DNA of 64,000 nt from Virgibacillus aidingensis (GTDB lineage Bacteria; Bacillota; Bacilli; Bacillales; Amphibacillaceae): positions 49,510 through 113,509 of the forward strand of contig NZ_WIXN01000011.1 in NCBI RefSeq assembly GCF_010994035.1. The letters are read 5' to 3'. The stretch's first letter is position 1. Every line of letters begins with the position of its first letter. The notes below the pieces were generated by a model. That model ran no database searches, was not told where the DNA came from, and was given only the letters and a program-made list of their open reading frames with translations. The position numbers and the translations under genes are program-made. This document shows, piece after piece, positions 28,275-37,811 of this stretch.

Positions 28275-28303
28275 TGCACATCTTTCTTTGAATATGTTAT
28301 ACT
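28275..28303 (+). promoter_or_regulatory. Promoter of gapB with extended -10
   Basis: TGCACA (28275-28280), 17 bases and TATACT (28298-28303), with TG at 28295-28296 giving an extended -10. The gapB ATG lies 49 bases downstream. Confidence 0.55.
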
Positions 28304-28351
28304 AATTAATAGAAAAGCGAAAATCAGCGTAACACAATGGGAGGATTTGCA

Positions 28352-29383
28352 ATGAATAAAACCCGGATTGCTATTAATGGATTTGGCCGCATTGGACGAA
28401 TGGTGTTTCGCCAGGCAGTGGTGGATGAACAATTTGAAGTTGTAGCGATAAATGCAAGCTACCCTGCAGAAACACTGGCTCATTTAATCAAATATGACAG
28501 TGTTCACGGACGTTTTCAGGGAAAGGTGAAAGCGCTTGAAGACGGGTTGGAAATTAATAATAAAAAGGTCGCTATTGTTAATTCAAGACAACCGGATAAA
28601 TTGCCATGGAAAGCACTTGATATAGATGTTGTTATTGAAGCCACCGGCAAGTTTAAAACGAAGGAAAGTGCCGGGCTTCATATGGAAGCAGGTGCGAAAA
28701 AAGTTGTAATTACAGCACCGGGTAAACAAGTCGATAACACTATTGTGATGGGGGTAAATGAAGAGACGTATAACCCCGCAAAAGATGATGTCATTTCCAA
28801 TGCATCCTGCACAACCAATTGTCTGGCACCAGTTGTAAAAGTACTGGACAGCCATTTTTCCATCGAAAATGGTCTCATGACTACAGTACATTCATTTACA
28901 AACGATCAAAAGAATTTGGACAATCCGCATAAGGATCTGCGCAGAGGAAGAGGCATGACACAGTCGATCATTCCTACATCGACAGGGGCTGCAAAAGCGC
29001 TTGGTGAAGTGCTTCCCCATTTAAATGGCAAGCTGCATGGCATGGCGCTGCGCGTGCCGACACCCAATGTATCACTGGTTGATCTTGTGGTAGATGTAAA
29101 AGAAACGGTAACACCTGAGAAAATAAATCAGGTATTCAAGCAAGTATCCGAAAATGAATTAAAGGGTATCATTGATTATAGCGATGAACCGCTCGTTTCT
29201 GTCGATTATACGTCAAGCGAATATTCTGCGGTAATCGATGGACTGTCAACCATGGTAATGGAAGGTACAAAGGTCAAAGTGCTGGCATGGTATGATAATG
29301 AGTGGGGATATTCAAGACGCGTACTTGATTTAACGAAATATGTAGGCAGTTATATTCTTCAAAAACAAGCTAAAATTTCATAG
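28352..29383 (+). CDS. gapB: Gluconeogenic glyceraldehyde-3-phosphate dehydrogenase GapB
   Basis: A 343-residue GAPDH. The Rossmann start AINGFGRIGRMVFRQA, the catalytic cysteine in SNASCTTNCLAPV (about 149-161) and TSTGAAKALGEVLPHL are intact. Segments such as INASYPAETLAHLIKYDS and NDQKNLDNPHKDLRR match GapB of B. subtilis much better than the glycolytic GapA. GapB prefers NADP and works in the gluconeogenic direction, and is repressed by CcpN in glucose. ATG 28352 follows GGAGGA; the ATG at 28337 overlaps that site. speD, which follows gapB in B. subtilis, is absent. Confidence 0.93.
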   Translation: MNKTRIAINGFGRIGRMVFRQAVVDEQFEVVAINASYPAETLAHLIKYDSVHGRFQGKVKALEDGLEINNKKVAIVNSRQPDKLPWKALDIDVVIEATGKFKTKESAGLHMEAGAKKVVITAPGKQVDNTIVMGVNEETYNPAKDDVISNASCTTNCLAPVVKVLDSHFSIENGLMTTVHSFTNDQKNLDNPHKDLRRGRGMTQSIIPTSTGAAKALGEVLPHLNGKLHGMALRVPTPNVSLVDLVVDVKETVTPEKINQVFKQVSENELKGIIDYSDEPLVSVDYTSSEYSAVIDGLSTMVMEGTKVKVLAWYDNEWGYSRRVLDLTKYVGSYILQKQAKIS

Positions 29384-29397
29384 CATGGCAAAATGAG

Positions 29398-29424
29398 GTA
29401 CACCGGAACTGGTGTACTTTTTTT
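29398..29424 (+). terminator. Terminator after gapB
   Basis: GTACACC (29398-29404), a six-base loop, GGTGTAC (29411-29417) and seven T. Confidence 0.88.
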
Positions 29425-29660
29425 GGTGCTGAGGGACATAGTCATGTTTCTTTTTACTATGCAACCAGTCTTCCGGGATACAGGTTAGCCGGTTTCCGTA
29501 TTGCCGCTTTCCTGCATAACAAATCATGATTTGCAAATTTTTACGGTCCTGAAATTAAAAAAATGTATCATGAAAAAACAGATTTTATTCTACCGATAGA
29601 GGAATCAGTGAAATCATGGTAAAATGGATAAAAGAGAATGGGAATAAGGGTGCTGGGTTT

Positions 29661-30056
29661 ATGTCTTTTCGTCAATTTATGCATAAGTATTTCAGTAATC
29701 ACCAGGAAACACAAGATAAACACTGGGATCAGATGCTGCAAACAAGATATTATAAAATAACAAAGGATCAAGGGATTGATTTTCTGGAAAAAATGGTGAG
29801 GAACGCACCGGAATATAAGATGAATGCTATATCAAAAGAACATGGGGAAATGAGTTTTTATATTACAAAAGGGAAGAAATCTTTCATAGTAGCTACCGTC
29901 ATCATGGTAAGGCCTTTTCAGACAGCCATTGATTTTTCCGCGACTTCCGAGGGCATGCTCCCTTTTGATTTCGGGTACAGCAGGAAGGTAATCAGCCAGC
30001 TTTACGACCGGCTGAATAAAGAATTTAACCTGGTGGATGAAAGGGTTAGAAAATAA
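29661..30056 (+). CDS. Conserved cytosolic protein of unknown function
   Basis: A 131-residue soluble protein with no membrane segment. The N-terminal half is amphipathic helix ([18 protein letters not shown]...), and the second half is mixed beta ([31 protein letters not shown]). I do not recognise a named family. I chose ATG 29661 with AAGGGTG upstream; an in-frame ATG at 29616 has only a weak site. It sits 14 bases before nrdR and could be the first gene of the nrdR-dnaB-dnaI unit. The location after gapB takes the place of speD in B. subtilis. Confidence 0.65.
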   Translation: MSFRQFMHKYFSNHQETQDKHWDQMLQTRYYKITKDQGIDFLEKMVRNAPEYKMNAISKEHGEMSFYITKGKKSFIVATVIMVRPFQTAIDFSATSEGMLPFDFGYSRKVISQLYDRLNKEFNLVDERVRK

Positions 30057-30070
30057 TAGGGGTGGACCAA

Positions 30071-30538
30071 TTGAGATGTTCAAATTGCCATAATAAAAGT
30101 ACAAAAGTTCTGGATTCCCGGCCAATTGAAGAAGGACAGGCTATTCGCAGAAGACGGGAATGCGAAGCGTGCGGATTTCGCTTTACCACGTTTGAAAGAT
30201 TAGAGGAAGTCCCTTTAATTGTAGTAAAAAAAGATGGAACAAGGCAGGAATTCAGCAGAGAAAAACTGGTTCGCGGTTTAATCAGAGCCTGTGAAAAAAG
30301 ACCGGTGCCGCTGGAAAAGATTGAGGAAATTGCATTGGACACGGAAAAGGAATTACGCAACAGAGGAAATGCGGAAGTGGACAGTAAAGAAGTCGGGGAA
30401 ATTGTAATGGACCGGCTTTCATCTGTAGATGAAGTTGCCTATGTCCGGTTTGCGTCTGTATACCGTCAGTTTAAGGATATTAGTGTGTTTCTTGATGAAT
30501 TGAAGGATTTGATCAAAACAGATAAAAATGAATCATAA
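30071..30538 (+). CDS. nrdR: Transcriptional repressor NrdR
   Basis: A 155-residue repressor of ribonucleotide reductase genes that senses ATP/dATP. The N-terminal zinc ribbon uses CSNC (residues 3-6) and [12 protein letters not shown] (about 31-42), and is followed by an ATP-cone (about 48-140; [19 protein letters not shown]). I set the start at TTG 30071, giving the usual Met-Arg-Cys beginning, six bases after GGGGTGG; the in-frame GTG at 30062 overlaps that site. In Bacillaceae nrdR precedes dnaB and dnaI, as here. Confidence 0.92.
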   Translation: MRCSNCHNKSTKVLDSRPIEEGQAIRRRRECEACGFRFTTFERLEEVPLIVVKKDGTRQEFSREKLVRGLIRACEKRPVPLEKIEEIALDTEKELRNRGNAEVDSKEVGEIVMDRLSSVDEVAYVRFASVYRQFKDISVFLDELKDLIKTDKNES

Positions 30539-30560
30539 ATGAAAAAAGGGGCTAGAGAAA

Positions 30561-31904
30561 ATGAAAGAAATTGGAAAAATATTACCTATTGACGGATATT
30601 TTGTATCCATCAATACAGATTTGCCATTGGATTATGCCCAATCTTTAACCCATTTATATCAGCCCTTAATTGGAAGCAAGGCTGTTACGCTATATCAGAC
30701 GCTGCTTCATGAGATAGATTTGCAGACAAAACAACAATTACAGAGACATCACACATTAATGAATTATTTAAACATGCCTCTGGATGAAATTTACCGTACA
30801 AGGGTAAAGCTCGAGGGAATCGGATTATTAAGTGTATATGAGAAGAAGACTGATAACAAAAATATATTTATTTATGAATTGCAGCCGCCTTTTGGGACAA
30901 AAGCTTTCTTTACCGATGCCATGCTTACCCAGCTTTTGTATCACCATATTGGGGAGACCAAATTCTCCAGGCTAAAAGCGCATTTTTCTGCTAAACCTCT
31001 TTCTGACAGGGGAAGAGAAATTACCGCTGCTTTCCATGATGTTTTTGATACGGTACAGCCCATAACACCTCCGGAAATGATTACGGAAAACAGGGTTCAG
31101 AATGCAGAAGAAGAAATCCAGGTTGATTTTTCCTGGCTGGAGCAGATGTTAAAACAAAGAATGATACCTGCCCATCGTGTACTATCAAAAGAAAACCGAA
31201 AATTAATAGCGCAAATGATGCAGCTGTATGAACTGGAATTGTTTGAAATCGAAAAATCACTGCAATGGGCATTAACGGAAGATAACGTTTTACATACAGA
31301 AGAGTTCAAAGCAGCCTGCCATGATTTGTTTAAAGCAAAAAATAACGGGAAAACAATTAAATTAACAGAAAAACAACAAACAACGGTTCAAAAGCCTGCA
31401 CAAAAATCTGTCACCAAAGAAGAGCAGCTGATACATGAATTGGAAACCATATCCCCGAAACAGCTGCTGGAGGACTTATCTAAAGGAAATCAGGCATCCG
31501 AACAGGACATGAGAGTCATTCGTGAAGTCATGGTTTCACAGGGCCTTCCCTCTCCGGTGATGAATGTGCTTATCCATTATGTATTGCTGCAGTCCAATAT
31601 GCGGTTATCGAAAGCATATATGGAGAAAATTGCCAGCCATTGGTCCAGAGCAAATATAACTACTGCCAAAGAGGCGATGCGCTTTGCCAAAAAAGAAAAA
31701 GAAAGATACCGGAATGGCCAAAAAGCAGGAAAAAATAACTACTATAAAAAACCGGCATCAAAAGAAGTAGTTCCTGATTGGTTTAAAGAACGTAAGCAGA
31801 AACAAAAAATGCCCGAAGCCGAACATCGGACCGGCAATGTAATGGAGGACCAAAAAGAAATAGAAGCACTGCTGCGCCAATATTCCGGCGGGAACGAAAA
31901 GTAA
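30561..31904 (+). CDS. dnaB: Replication initiation and membrane attachment protein DnaB
   Basis: A 447-residue primosome protein. In B. subtilis DnaB works with DnaD and DnaI to load the replicative helicase at oriC and restart sites, and attaches the origin to the membrane. The N-terminal winged-helix DDBH1 region spans about 1-150, the DDBH2 DnaD-like domain lies near 295-390 (QASEQDMRVIREVMVSQGLP and WSRANITTAKEAM), and a basic Lys/Gln-rich tail follows. Length is close to the 472 residues of B. subtilis. AAAAGGGG precedes the ATG. It is followed by dnaI after 19 bases. Confidence 0.9.
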   Translation: MKEIGKILPIDGYFVSINTDLPLDYAQSLTHLYQPLIGSKAVTLYQTLLHEIDLQTKQQLQRHHTLMNYLNMPLDEIYRTRVKLEGIGLLSVYEKKTDNKNIFIYELQPPFGTKAFFTDAMLTQLLYHHIGETKFSRLKAHFSAKPLSDRGREITAAFHDVFDTVQPITPPEMITENRVQNAEEEIQVDFSWLEQMLKQRMIPAHRVLSKENRKLIAQMMQLYELELFEIEKSLQWALTEDNVLHTEEFKAACHDLFKAKNNGKTIKLTEKQQTTVQKPAQKSVTKEEQLIHELETISPKQLLEDLSKGNQASEQDMRVIREVMVSQGLPSPVMNVLIHYVLLQSNMRLSKAYMEKIASHWSRANITTAKEAMRFAKKEKERYRNGQKAGKNNYYKKPASKEVVPDWFKERKQKQKMPEAEHRTGNVMEDQKEIEALLRQYSGGNEK

Positions 31905-31923
31905 CAGTTAAGGATGATTTTTA

Positions 31924-32856
31924 ATGAAGCCAGTACAATCTACGCTAAGGAAATGGATGGAAAATAACGGGAATTTTCAGGAGAACTATATAAAGATCAA
32001 ACAGGACATCCTGCAAGATCCAGAGATAAAGGAATTTCTGTCTTTGTACCCGGAATTAACAGATGCTGATATTGAAAAAAATCTGATTAAGCTATATGAA
32101 TTTAAAAACCAGTCCAAACAGTGCAATGCCTGTAAGTCTTTTGGCACTTGCATCAATATGATCCAGGGGTATTCACCGATTCTCGAAGTGAATGGCGGGG
32201 AAATTCATTTATCCTATGAAAAATGTCATAACAGGATTGATGAAGAAAATAAACGCAGGCAGCAAAAGCTCGTGCAAAGTTTGTACATGCCCAAGGAAAT
32301 ACTGGAAGCGAGCCTGGGGGATATTGACAGCAGAGATCCGCAGAGAAATGAAGCCATCAGGGAATTGATTCATTTTGTAGAAGAGAGTAAATCCGGACTG
32401 CCGAGTAAAGGAATTTATTTCTTTGGGCCCTTTGGTGTAGGGAAAACTTATTTCCTCGGTGCCTTGGCAAATAAATTAAAAGAGTTGAATATTTCTTCTT
32501 CCCTTATCTATATGCCGGAATTTGTCCGGGAAATGAAATCCTCTTTAAAAGATGACTCCATCAATGAAAAAATAGATTTTTTTAAAAAGGCTGATGTGCT
32601 GATGCTGGATGATATTGGAGCAGAAATGCAGTCTTCCTGGTTCAGAGATGAAATTCTAGGCTCTATATTACAATACCGGATGATGGAAGGGCTGCCGGTT
32701 TTCTTTACTTCCAACTATAACTTGGCGCAGCTGGAGGATCATCTTGCTTCTACAAGAAGCGGGATTGAAACTGTAAAAGCAGGGCGGATTATTGAGCGGA
32801 TCAGGCAGGTCAGCAAGGAAGTAAAGCTGTTCGGCAACAATCGAAGAGATCAGTGA
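31924..32856 (+). CDS. dnaI: Primosomal helicase loader DnaI
   Basis: A 310-residue AAA+ ATPase that loads the hexameric replicative helicase. The N-terminal zinc-binding region has the cysteines in QCNACKSFGTC (about 62-72) and a later CHN. The AAA+ domain has Walker A GPFGVGKTY (about 167-175), Walker B VLMLDDIGAE, sensor 1 FFTSNYN and an arginine finger region RIIERIRQ. Length matches B. subtilis DnaI (311). ytxB, next in B. subtilis, is missing; a terminator-like hairpin follows. Confidence 0.94.
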   Translation: MKPVQSTLRKWMENNGNFQENYIKIKQDILQDPEIKEFLSLYPELTDADIEKNLIKLYEFKNQSKQCNACKSFGTCINMIQGYSPILEVNGGEIHLSYEKCHNRIDEENKRRQQKLVQSLYMPKEILEASLGDIDSRDPQRNEAIRELIHFVEESKSGLPSKGIYFFGPFGVGKTYFLGALANKLKELNISSSLIYMPEFVREMKSSLKDDSINEKIDFFKKADVLMLDDIGAEMQSSWFRDEILGSILQYRMMEGLPVFFTSNYNLAQLEDHLASTRSGIETVKAGRIIERIRQVSKEVKLFGNNRRDQ

Positions 32857-32904
32857 AGAGATGCGGGAATTAAAGTGCTAATCATGATGTTAGCAAAAAA
32901 TTAG

Positions 32905-32946
32905 AAAATCGCTTGTTGGAACGGCAAGCGATTAATTTTATTTTTG
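32905..32946 (+). terminator. Terminator after nrdR-dnaB-dnaI
   Basis: AATCGCTTG (32907-32915) and CAAGCGATT (32925-32933) form a perfect 9-bp stem, followed by the T-rich AATTTTATTTTT. Confidence 0.8.
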
Positions 32947-33022
32947 AAGTTGACTATCAAAATTTACGAATTACAATTTTCCATTCTAGCTTCAAAAGTT
33001 TTTACTAGTTTCTTCGGTTTAT

Positions 33023-33051
33023 TCATTTTTACCGGCCTTTGTCCATATAAT
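33023..33051 (+). promoter_or_regulatory. Candidate SigE promoter of ytxC
   Basis: TCATTTTT (33023-33030), 13 bases and CATATAAT (33044-33051). The spacing is the same as in the ytrH candidate, and the -10 is one mismatch from CATACAAT. The TATAAT inside it lacks a good SigA -35 box. Confidence 0.5.
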
Positions 33052-33085
33052 GTAACAGTTTGGTGTTGGGCGAGGGTGATGATTA

Positions 33086-33943
33086 TTGCTGAAGTTTTTT
33101 TTTGAATCAGATAAAGAAGTCATTCGTTTTTGCGAGCAAATTTTTCACTATCATAAGGAATTTGAAATAAATTGGAAAACGGATGACACTTGGGGGAATC
33201 AAATACAAATGGAGGAGAGGATGCCGCAGAAAGAATTTCTTGATGCAGTTTCTAAAGCAATGGTAGATGTTTTTCTGGCATTTCGTTTAGGGAAAATGAT
33301 CGATGGCATTATTGGGGAATACTATTATTATACAAACCCTATCGAGAAAGAACGAATACAGGAGCTGACACATTGGATTTTCTCCGGAGAAGATGAAGAC
33401 AGCTTGAAAATACGGAAAAATAAAGATCCAAGTGAAATAATCCAGTCCTTGTTTATTTCCAATATAAAAAATACCACTGCGGTTCATTTTGATTCCATTG
33501 TAAAGTTTTGCCTGAATCCTTTTAAGGAACTTCTCATACATTATGTAGGTCTGGCCATTGATGAGTTTAAGCGGGAAGAGGAGCATCAGGACTTCGTTAA
33601 TATGCTGCGTAATTATATCACAAAAAAAGAACCTTCTGTTCCGCTTGTCTATATGCTGCAAGGTGATCCCTTTATATTTTTCAATGAAAATGGAAGGCGG
33701 CTCTCCGATAAGGATTTGAGAAAACGAATGGAAAGTGAAGCGCTGTATATATTTGGATTGGATGAAAATGAACTAAATCTGGCACCGCTTATTGCCATGG
33801 CGCCGGAGAAAATTAGAATTTATGGAAATGATCCTTTCGAACCAAAGACATTAACGATAATAAATATTTTCCAGGAAAAAGCTGTTTTTGAACATATTCA
33901 GCATTTCCCTTTTCCGTATAAGATAATGAATGATCAAAAATAG
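33086..33943 (+). CDS. ytxC: Sporulation protein YtxC
   Basis: A 285-residue soluble protein close in length to YtxC of B. subtilis (about 281) and in the same place between dnaI and thrS. The sequence is charged and mostly helical, with no recognisable catalytic motif. It starts at TTG 33086 behind GAGGGTGAT. The family is annotated as sporulation-related, with an unknown molecular role; the SigE-like promoter before it agrees with mother-cell expression. Confidence 0.78.
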   Translation: MLKFFFESDKEVIRFCEQIFHYHKEFEINWKTDDTWGNQIQMEERMPQKEFLDAVSKAMVDVFLAFRLGKMIDGIIGEYYYYTNPIEKERIQELTHWIFSGEDEDSLKIRKNKDPSEIIQSLFISNIKNTTAVHFDSIVKFCLNPFKELLIHYVGLAIDEFKREEEHQDFVNMLRNYITKKEPSVPLVYMLQGDPFIFFNENGRRLSDKDLRKRMESEALYIFGLDENELNLAPLIAMAPEKIRIYGNDPFEPKTLTIINIFQEKAVFEHIQHFPFPYKIMNDQK

Positions 33944-33946
33944 GAC

Positions 33947-33975
33947 TTGATTTTCCTCAAATCTAAAGATATAAT
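33947..33975 (+). promoter_or_regulatory. SigA promoter of thrS
   Basis: TTGATT (33947-33952), 17 bases and TATAAT (33970-33975), immediately upstream of the T-box leader. Confidence 0.65.
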
Positions 33976-34005
33976 ACATTTTATATATACTAATGAACAA
34001 ATAAA

Positions 34006-34250
34006 GGTAATGACAAGGACAAAATGATTGGAGTCCATACAGTCCAGAGAAGGAAGCCGAGGCTGGAAGCTTCCCTGTATTTTCAATTAATTACCACCTT
34101 GGAACCCTGCTGGGGAATGTGATGAAACAGCAGCGCGAATCCGGCGTTAAAGGATGATGAAGCCGCTAATTTTGCGGAAAATTGGGTGGAACCACGACGT
34201 CTCAACGCTCGTCCCTTTGCTATAAAGCAGAGGGATGGGCGTTTTTAATT
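34006..34250 (+). ncRNA. T-box leader of thrS
   Basis: The leader has the conserved T-box sequence GGGTGGAACCACG (34184-34196), which pairs with the acceptor end of uncharged tRNA in the antiterminator. It is followed by an intrinsic terminator (34204-34246) with CTCGTCCCTTTGC against GCAGAGGGATGGGCG and a T-run. An ACC threonine codon occurs in the probable specifier region (34093-34098). Uncharged threonine tRNA should therefore raise thrS expression. Exact limits of stem I were not folded. Confidence 0.9.
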
Positions 34251-34299
34251 TTTTTATAACATAAACACAAAGTCACTATTGTAATGAGGAGTGAAGACT

Positions 34300-36240
34300 A
34301 TGGCAGAAGAAATTACTATTATTTTTCCTGACGGTGCAGAAAAAAAATTTCCCGCAGGTACTACAGGAGAAGACATTGCAGCGAGCATTTCACCGGGGCT
34401 GAAGAAGCAGGCACTGGCGATTAAACTTAACGGTGAGCAAATTGATTTAAGGCGGCAGCTGTCTCATGGCGGAAAGCTGGAGATCATCACCTACAAAAAT
34501 GAAGAGGGCATCGACATCATGCGTCACTCCACTGCCCATTTGATGGCACAAGCTATTAAGCGGCTGTTCAAAGATGTACGGTTTGGGGTTGGCCCCGTGA
34601 TTGAAGAGGGTTTCTATTATGATATGGATATGGAACATAAAATTACGCCGGAGGATTTACCGGAAATTGAAAAAGAAATGAAAAAGATTGTGGATGAAGC
34701 ATTGGAAATTAAACGTCTGGAAGTAGGCCGGAATGAGGCGAAAGAGATGTTTAAAGATGATCATTTAAAACAGGAACTAATCGATGCGATTCCCGAGGAT
34801 GAGCAGGTCACCATTTATGAACAGGGCGAATTTTATGATCTTTGCCGCGGAATTCACGTTCCTTCCACCAATAAAATAAAAGCATTCAAGCTGTTGAGCA
34901 TTTCGGGTGCATATTGGAGAGGGGACAGCGATAACCAGCAGCTGCAGCGGATTTACGGAACAGCTTTCGAAAAACAGGGACAGCTTGAAGAACATTTGCG
35001 AATCCTTGAAGAAAGAAAAGAGCGGGATCACCGAAAGCTTGGAAAAGAACTTGATATTTTCACCGTTTCCCAGGAAGTTGGACAGGGACTGCCTATGTGG
35101 CTCCCAAAAGGGGCGACAATAAGAAGGCAAATTGAAAGATATATTGTAGACATTGAGGAACGTTTGGGATATGACCATGTCTATACACCAGTACTGGCAA
35201 ATGTGGATCTTTACAAAACAAGCGGTCACTGGGATCACTATCAGGATGATATGTTCCCTACAATGGAAATGGATAACGAGGAGCTTGTACTGCGTCCGAT
35301 GAACTGTCCGCATCACATGATGGTGTTTAAAAATAAGTTATGGAGCTACCGTAATCTTCCCGTTCGGATTGCCGAGCTTGGCACCATGCACCGCTATGAA
35401 ATGTCCGGAGCCTTAGCCGGGTTACAGCGGGTGCGGGCGATGACTTTAAATGATGCTCATATTTTTGCCCGGCCGGATCAGCTTAAAGAAGAATTCATCC
35501 GGGTTGTGGAGCTTGTTCAGCGGGTGTATGAAGATTTTGGAATCGATGACTATTACTTCCGGTTGTCGTACCGTGATCCGGAAGACAAGGAAAAGTATGT
35601 TAATAATGATGAAATGTGGGAAAAAGCACAGGCCATGCTGAAGGAAACTATGGAAGATATGGAGCTTGAATATGTGGAAGCAGATGGAGAGGCTGCATTT
35701 TATGGCCCGAAGCTGGATGTCCAGGTAAAAACAGCTTTAGGCAAAGATGAAACACTTTCTACAGTTCAACTGGACTTCCATTTACCGAATCAGTTTGATT
35801 TAACCTATGTGGGAGAAGATGGAAAAGAACACAGGCCGGTTGTTATTCACCGTGGAGTCGTATCCACCATGGAAAGATTCGTAGCTTTTCTGATTGAAGA
35901 ATATAAAGGTGCTTTCCCTGTCTGGCTTGCACCAATTCAGGTGAAAGTCATTCCTGTTTCACCAAAAGTCCATCTTGACTATGCGAAAAAAGTAGAGGAA
36001 CGGCTTCGGTTTTCCGGAATCCGTGTGTCAGTGGATGAACGGGATGAGAAGATTGGCTATAAAATCCGCGAGGCACAGACACAGAAGGTGCCGTTTACCC
36101 TGGTGCTCGGGGATAAAGAAATGGAAGATAATGCGGTCAATGTCCGGCGTTATGGAAAGAAAGAGACAGAGACTCTGGAATATGGTGACTTTGAAGCAAT
36201 GATTAAAAAGGAAATAGTGGAAAAGTCATTGTTAAAATAA
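34300..36240 (+). CDS. thrS: Threonyl-tRNA synthetase
   Basis: A 646-residue class II synthetase. In order: TGS domain (about 1-62), editing domain (about 65-225, with [10 protein letters not shown]), catalytic core (about 240-535) and anticodon-binding domain (about 540-640). The zinc/active-site motif 2 region contains [10 protein letters not shown], and the [17 protein letters not shown] region is motif 3. ATG 34300 has GAGGAG upstream; a GTG at 34291 is less likely. It is controlled by the preceding T-box. Confidence 0.96.
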   Translation: MAEEITIIFPDGAEKKFPAGTTGEDIAASISPGLKKQALAIKLNGEQIDLRRQLSHGGKLEIITYKNEEGIDIMRHSTAHLMAQAIKRLFKDVRFGVGPVIEEGFYYDMDMEHKITPEDLPEIEKEMKKIVDEALEIKRLEVGRNEAKEMFKDDHLKQELIDAIPEDEQVTIYEQGEFYDLCRGIHVPSTNKIKAFKLLSISGAYWRGDSDNQQLQRIYGTAFEKQGQLEEHLRILEERKERDHRKLGKELDIFTVSQEVGQGLPMWLPKGATIRRQIERYIVDIEERLGYDHVYTPVLANVDLYKTSGHWDHYQDDMFPTMEMDNEELVLRPMNCPHHMMVFKNKLWSYRNLPVRIAELGTMHRYEMSGALAGLQRVRAMTLNDAHIFARPDQLKEEFIRVVELVQRVYEDFGIDDYYFRLSYRDPEDKEKYVNNDEMWEKAQAMLKETMEDMELEYVEADGEAAFYGPKLDVQVKTALGKDETLSTVQLDFHLPNQFDLTYVGEDGKEHRPVVIHRGVVSTMERFVAFLIEEYKGAFPVWLAPIQVKVIPVSPKVHLDYAKKVEERLRFSGIRVSVDERDEKIGYKIREAQTQKVPFTLVLGDKEMEDNAVNVRRYGKKETETLEYGDFEAMIKKEIVEKSLLK

Positions 36241-36261
36241 GTGATGTAATACAGGTTCTAT

Positions 36262-36290
36262 TTGACATACTATATCTCACATGGTATGAT
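36262..36290 (+). promoter_or_regulatory. SigA promoter of infC-rpmI-rplT
   Basis: TTGACA (36262-36267), 17 bases and TATGAT (36285-36290): one of the strongest promoters in the window, fitting a ribosomal operon. Confidence 0.75.
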
Positions 36291-36296
36291 GTATAG

Positions 36297-36440
36297 GTTA
36301 ATAAAACTGAATGATCTAATGACAAGTAGAAGCACCCGCTTCTCACCTGATCAACGCTGATGAGCAGTTGGCTGGTTACACATCTTTGATTTTTTTGCTA
36401 TGGAGATATGTGGGTGCATTCGTGTGCCCGCTTTTTTAAT
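36297..36440 (+). ncRNA. L20-type leader of infC-rpmI-rplT
   Basis: GTGGGTGC (36410-36417) and GTGCCCGC (36424-36431) form a terminator stem with G-U pairs and a T-run. GCACCC (36332-36337) upstream can pair instead with GGGTGC (36412-36417), and is itself the loop of an AGAAG/CTTCT hairpin. Such mutually exclusive folds match the leader through which L20 represses this operon in Bacillus by promoting termination. Assigned by position and structure read by eye. Confidence 0.75.
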
Positions 36441-36495
36441 GGTTTAATATCACTTGTCATGATCAGATTTAAAAATTTTTGGAGGTGGCTTGGCT

Positions 36496-37017
36496 ATTAG
36501 CAAAGATATGAATGTCAACGAAAGGATTCGTGCGAGAGAGGTACGTCTTATTGACTCTACAGGGGATCAGCTTGGAGTAAAATCCAAACAGGAGGCATTG
36601 GAGATTGCCAGTAAGCGTGAATTGGATTTAGTTCTGGTGGCACCTAATGCAAAACCGCCTGTTTGCCGCATTATGGATTACGGAAAATATCGTTTTGAAC
36701 AGCAGAAAAAAGAAAAAGAAGCACGTAAAAAACAAAAAGTAATCAGTGTAAAAGAAGTGCGTTTTACTCCTGGTATCGGTGACCATGACTTTGAAACAAA
36801 GCTGAAAAATGCAAGGAAATTTCTCGCCAAAGGGGATAAGGTGAAGGCAGCGGTAAGATTCCGCGGACGTGCTATCACCCATAAGGATCTTGGCAGAGAA
36901 GTGCTGGATCGTTTTGCTGAAGAAGTAAAAGATATTGCAACGGTAGAATCAAAACCAAAAATGGAAGGCCGCAATATGTTTATGATGCTTGCTCCAGCTA
37001 AAGACAAAGAAAAATAA
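36496..37017 (+). CDS. infC: Translation initiation factor IF-3
   Basis: A 173-residue factor that keeps ribosomal subunits apart and checks initiator tRNA pairing. N-domain (about 1-75) with [13 protein letters not shown], a lysine-rich linker ([15 protein letters not shown]) and a C-domain with [16 protein letters not shown] are typical. The start is probably AUU at 36496 (then SKDMNVNE), which lies ten bases after GGAGG (36481-36485) and mirrors the AUU start of Bacillus and E. coli infC; IF-3 rejects such codons, giving autoregulation. A TTG at 36490 is in frame but only four bases from the binding site. Confidence 0.92.
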   Translation: MSKDMNVNERIRAREVRLIDSTGDQLGVKSKQEALEIASKRELDLVLVAPNAKPPVCRIMDYGKYRFEQQKKEKEARKKQKVISVKEVRFTPGIGDHDFETKLKNARKFLAKGDKVKAAVRFRGRAITHKDLGREVLDRFAEEVKDIATVESKPKMEGRNMFMMLAPAKDKEK

Positions 37018-37056
37018 TTTACCGGAAACATGTAAGCTAACAAGGAGGAAATCAAC

Positions 37057-37254
37057 ATGCCTAAAATGAAGACCCATAAAGGTTCTCAAAAACGCTTCAA
37101 AAAAACAGGAACCGGAAAACTGAAACGTTCGCATGCGTATACAAGCCATATGTTTGCAAATAAATCACAAAAGCAGAAACGCAAACTGCGAAAAAGTGCA
37201 GTCGTATCATCCGGTGACTTCAAACGCATTAAAACAATGATGCCTTATAAATAA
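37057..37254 (+). CDS. rpmI: 50S ribosomal protein L35
   Basis: A 65-residue, highly basic ribosomal protein ([20 protein letters not shown]) of the usual family length. It sits 39 bases after infC, with AAGGAGG before its ATG, as second gene of the infC-rpmI-rplT operon. It binds 23S rRNA in the large subunit. Confidence 0.96.
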   Translation: MPKMKTHKGSQKRFKKTGTGKLKRSHAYTSHMFANKSQKQKRKLRKSAVVSSGDFKRIKTMMPYK

Positions 37255-37308
37255 ATTAAACCGTATAAATGGTTTCAGATTTTTGATTTGTATTAGGAGG
37301 GAATTATT

Positions 37309-37665
37309 ATGGCACGTGTAAAAGGTGGAACAGTAACGCGCAAACGTCGTAAACGCGTCCTTAAACTGGCTAAAGGCTATTATGGTTCAAAGAGAGCGTT
37401 ATTTAAAACAGCAAAACAGCAGGTAATGAAATCAGGTCAATATGCATACCGTGACCGCAGACAGAAAAAACGTGATTTCCGTAAATTATGGATTACACGT
37501 ATCAATGCAGCAGCACGTCTGAATGACTTGTCATACAGCCGGTTAATGCATGGATTGAAAGTGGCGGGCATTGAAGTAAACCGCAAAATGCTTTCTGACC
37601 TTGCCATAAATGATGAAAAAGCCTTTGCTCAGCTGGCTGATAAAGCAAAAGAAGCTTTAAAATAG
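37309..37665 (+). CDS. rplT: 50S ribosomal protein L20
   Basis: A 118-residue basic protein that binds 23S rRNA early in large-subunit assembly. The long basic N-terminal extension ([20 protein letters not shown]) and globular C-domain ([20 protein letters not shown]) are complete. L20 also represses its own operon by binding the infC leader, whose candidate structure is seen at 36297-36440. A strong terminator ends the operon. Confidence 0.97.
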   Translation: MARVKGGTVTRKRRKRVLKLAKGYYGSKRALFKTAKQQVMKSGQYAYRDRRQKKRDFRKLWITRINAAARLNDLSYSRLMHGLKVAGIEVNRKMLSDLAINDEKAFAQLADKAKEALK

Positions 37666-37677
37666 GATATCATATTA

Positions 37678-37723
37678 AAAAAGGCCAAATTCTGGACAGC
37701 GTGTGAAGGATTTGGCCTTTTTT
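37678..37723 (+). terminator. Terminator after rplT
   Basis: AAAGGCCAAAT (37679-37690 region) pairs with ATTTGGCCTTT (37710-37720), followed by T. The loop of about 19 bases is long for a terminator. Confidence 0.8.
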
Positions 37724-37811
37724 ATTGGTGAAAAACTTGAGATAGATTAATAAATATAGTATGCATATGGATAAAATTGAGCTGGCTTTCAGGACAGATA
37801 AGTAATTTAAA

